Shown here piece by piece: positions 31,182 through 33,156 of a stretch of DNA of 33,156 bases. The translations under genes and the position numbers were made by a program. The notes beneath the pieces are model-generated. The model was not told the DNA's origin. It ran no database searches and saw only the letters and a program-made list of their open reading frames with translations. Source of the stretch: Oscillospiraceae bacterium (lineage in GTDB: Bacteria > Bacillota > Clostridia > Oscillospirales > CAG-272); assembly GCA_015064925.1 (NCBI GenBank), contig SVRH01000008.1:1-33156 (forward strand), in the 5' to 3' direction. Numbering within the stretch: the first letter of the stretch is position 1; each line of letters starts with the position of its first letter.

Positions 31182-33155
31182 TTATTTCGCAACGGTAATC
31201 ACACCGCCCGAAACGGTGACCGTCAAGGTGGCAGTTCCCTTTGCCGTGCTTCCGTTCAGCTTGGCGCTTGTGGTAACTGTCATGGTATACGTTCCATCCT
31301 GCAGAGAATCGATGACTGTACCGAAGAGATATCCGCAGTCCAAGCTGACAAGCGCGTTCGCGTCCTTGTCGGTGGAGACCGCAGCGACCTTCTTACCATC
31401 CACAGTGCCGTACATGGTCGTATGCACCTTGGAAACGGTGTTCTTCACCGTCTTGTCACCGGCGCCCTTCAGAGTCACGGTCATTTCCAGATCCTCGCAG
31501 TCAAGCGAGTTCACGTAGCCGACAAGGCGAAGGCTCTTGCCGTCGTTACCCAGCTGATAACCCGCCAGACCGACGTCTGCCTTGGTGACACCCGATTTGG
31601 CTTCCTTGCCCCCGATGAACTCAATCTCAGCAAGCTCGGTGCCGCCGTACAGAGTCACGCGGTAATATTTGTACTCGCCACGCACGTCCTCGGGCACACT
31701 GAAGGACTGAACATAATTGTCGAATTTCCATTCAACGTTCATTCTTTCGTCTGCCTTGGTCCATTTCGTTCCGTCGTTGGAGACCTCCAGCATGAACGCC
31801 TTGGGTGCGGATGCCGCCTTGCCGGAAGCAAGCGTAACCATCGTTACAACTGTGGCTTCGTTGCTCTTGAGGGTGATGGTATCACCGCGGGTGATCTTGG
31901 AAACGGTCAGACTGTTGTTGTCAAACAGATTGGTGCTGTTTTCGATGTCGGTCTGCACCGTGACACCCGAGGTCTTGATAATATCCGACAGAGCGGTGGG
32001 CTTTTCTCCCTTTGCAGTCAGAGAGGTGGGTGCAGAATCGGCAGCACTACCCCAAGCGGAGGGCTTGTTACCCATTTCAAATACGATCTCGCAACCGCTT
32101 GTCAGCTGCTCGTGGGTTAAGAACATCTTGTTGTAATCCTTACCGTTGAGCTTGGCAGACTGAATATATACGTTTTCATCCGAATTATTGTTGGCAGTGA
32201 TCACGATATCCTTGCCGTTTTCCAGGTGAATCGTCACCTTGTCAAACAGAGGAGAACCGATTACGTACTCGTTGGAGCCCATGGCGTAAGGGTAGAAGCC
32301 AAGAGCGTTAAAGATGTACCAGCCGGACATTTCACCGTTATCCTCATCACCGGGATAACCCTGACCGAGCTGAGAGCCCACGTATACGTGGCGCAGAACC
32401 TCTCTTGTGTACTGCTGTACTCTGTAAGGCTCGCTTGAGAATGCGTAGGTATAGATCACGTGGTGAGAGGGCTGGTTACTGTGCATATACTGGCCCATCT
32501 TCACTTCCTTGAACTCTGCGATCTCGTGGTGGACCGAACCGATCTCAACCACGTTCTTCATGGCTTCATAGCTGTCGTCAAAGAGTGCGTTCAGCTTTTC
32601 TGCCAGCTTTGCCGCACCGCCGTGCAGCGTTGCCAAGCCCTGACCATCGAACACTGCAGGGAACGCGTACATCCAACCAACAGACTCGGTGAAGTCGTAC
32701 ATCGGTCCGTTCCACTGTGCGGGATCGAAGGCATTCTGTCCGCAGGACCAAACACCGGACAGCGACTTACCCATAAAGAAGCCGGCTGCTGCGTTGTAGA
32801 GCTTCACGTACTGCATACATCTGTTGTAGTAATACTCAGCCTCATCGGACTTACCCATTGCCTCTGCCATACGGTACAGACCGTAATCGTTGATATAGCC
32901 CTCAATAGAGCTGGAATATGCCTCGCCCACGAATTCGCTTGCGGTGCCGACCAGCTTGTTATTGGCAATATAGCCGTTGAAGGGTGCAGTGTTGTTTTCT
33001 TTTCTGCCGCCCGCGGTCATATTGCCGGAATATGCCGATGCGCTCTTGAGAATCGCATCAAACGCTTCCTCGTAATTGAACTTGATGCCCTTTAAATAGG
33101 CGTCTGCAAAAATGACGTCGCTGGAGGTACCGACCATGCAGTTTACAGGTCCGGG
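31182..33155 (-). CDS. GH92 alpha-mannosidase, 5'-truncated by the window, with C-terminal discoidin-like module
   Basis: The frame stays open to the window edge (reads GPVNCMVGTSSDVIFADAY), so the ATG at 33137 is not the true start; 657 residues are visible. The GH92 catalytic-domain signature is clear: GQGYPGDEDNGEMSGWYIFNALGFYP (quoted as GYPGDEDNGEMSGW), MYDFTESVGWMYAF and SNQPSHHVIYTYAF. Residues about 380-510 of the visible part resemble an F5/8 type C module (VEWKFDNYVQSFSVPEDVRG, then YRVTLYGGTELAEIEF), and about 130 residues of beta-rich sequence follow. GH92 enzymes are calcium-dependent exo-alpha-mannosidases for N-glycans or yeast mannan. It is upstream of GH89 on the same strand. 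Confidence 0.9.
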   Translation of the reverse strand, partial: PGPVNCMVGTSSDVIFADAYLKGIKFNYEEAFDAILKSASAYSGNMTAGGRKENNTAPFNGYIANNKLVGTASEFVGEAYSSSIEGYINDYGLYRMAEAMGKSDEAEYYYNRCMQYVKLYNAAAGFFMGKSLSGVWSCGQNAFDPAQWNGPMYDFTESVGWMYAFPAVFDGQGLATLHGGAAKLAEKLNALFDDSYEAMKNVVEIGSVHHEIAEFKEVKMGQYMHSNQPSHHVIYTYAFSSEPYRVQQYTREVLRHVYVGSQLGQGYPGDEDNGEMSGWYIFNALGFYPYAMGSNEYVIGSPLFDKVTIHLENGKDIVITANNNSDENVYIQSAKLNGKDYNKMFLTHEQLTSGCEIVFEMGNKPSAWGSAADSAPTSLTAKGEKPTALSDIIKTSGVTVQTDIENSTNLFDNNSLTVSKITRGDTITLKSNEATVVTMVTLASGKAASAPKAFMLEVSNDGTKWTKADERMNVEWKFDNYVQSFSVPEDVRGEYKYYRVTLYGGTELAEIEFIGGKEAKSGVTKADVGLAGYQLGNDGKSLRLVGYVNSLDCEDLEMTVTLKGAGDKTVKNTVSKVHTTMYGTVDGKKVAAVSTDKDANALVSLDCGYLFGTVIDSLQDGTYTMTVTTSAKLNGSTAKGTATLTVTVSGGVITVAK

Positions 33156-33156
33156 C

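Overview
The window looks like a chromosomal stretch from a gut-type Clostridia member (Firmicutes; an Oscillospirales- or Christensenellales-like lineage is an inference from gene style, not proven). The reasons are consensus sigma-A promoters with 16-17 bp spacers, strong GGAGG ribosome sites, tRNAs with encoded CCA, a 2-hydroxyacyl-CoA dehydratase/activase pair, a MoxR-DUF58-vWA operon, and several secreted host-glycan hydrolases with signal peptides and lysine-rich membrane anchors.

Layout. 1-3.1 kb (+): the end of an acyl-CoA dehydratase activase and its partner dehydratase subunit. 3.2-4.7 kb: a PHP-family histidinol-phosphatase-like gene (-) divergent from inorganic pyrophosphatase (+). 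4.7-9.4 kb (-): a three-gene operon made of a PfkB sugar kinase fused to an AraC-type DNA-binding domain, a cytoplasmic ADP-ribosylglycohydrolase-fold enzyme, and a secreted lipoprotein with the same fold plus PKD- and discoidin-like modules. 9.5-12.0 kb (+): three orphan accessory genes (an unknown 371-aa protein, a degenerate ABC-type ATPase, and a CX5R cysteine phosphatase). 12.0-20.8 kb (-): a six-gene operon of a coiled-coil membrane protein, MoxR ATPase, DUF58 protein, two vWA membrane proteins and, unexpectedly, a GH43 glycosidase. 20.9-22.8 kb (-): a VanX-like D,D-dipeptidase lipoprotein and an SDR oxidoreductase. 22.9-24.8 kb (-): two small AT-rich gene units set in repeats, directly downstream of a tRNA-Thr/tRNA-Tyr pair. 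25.2-27.2 kb (+): a GH13_8 glycogen branching enzyme. 27.2-33.2 kb (-): GH89 alpha-N-acetylglucosaminidase and the 3' part of a GH92 alpha-mannosidase, a likely host N-glycan/mucin/heparan foraging pair.

The best candidate for something undescribed is the 22.9-24.8 kb region. Two unrelated ORFs (a small membrane protein and a third ADP-ribosylglycohydrolase) sit in the same frame of repeats: a MITE-like multi-hairpin element, a sigma-A promoter, an almost identical leader with AGAAAGGCGGTGA, the ORF, a 3' flank with a paired AAAAGGT repeat, and a 15-nt boundary sequence. That boundary sequence also forms the terminator immediately after tRNA-Tyr. This resembles a tandem ORF-exchange or gene-cassette system inserted at a tRNA terminator. 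Second candidates are the PfkB-AraC fusion with its ADP-ribosylglycohydrolase operon, and the orphan island at 9.5-12 kb.
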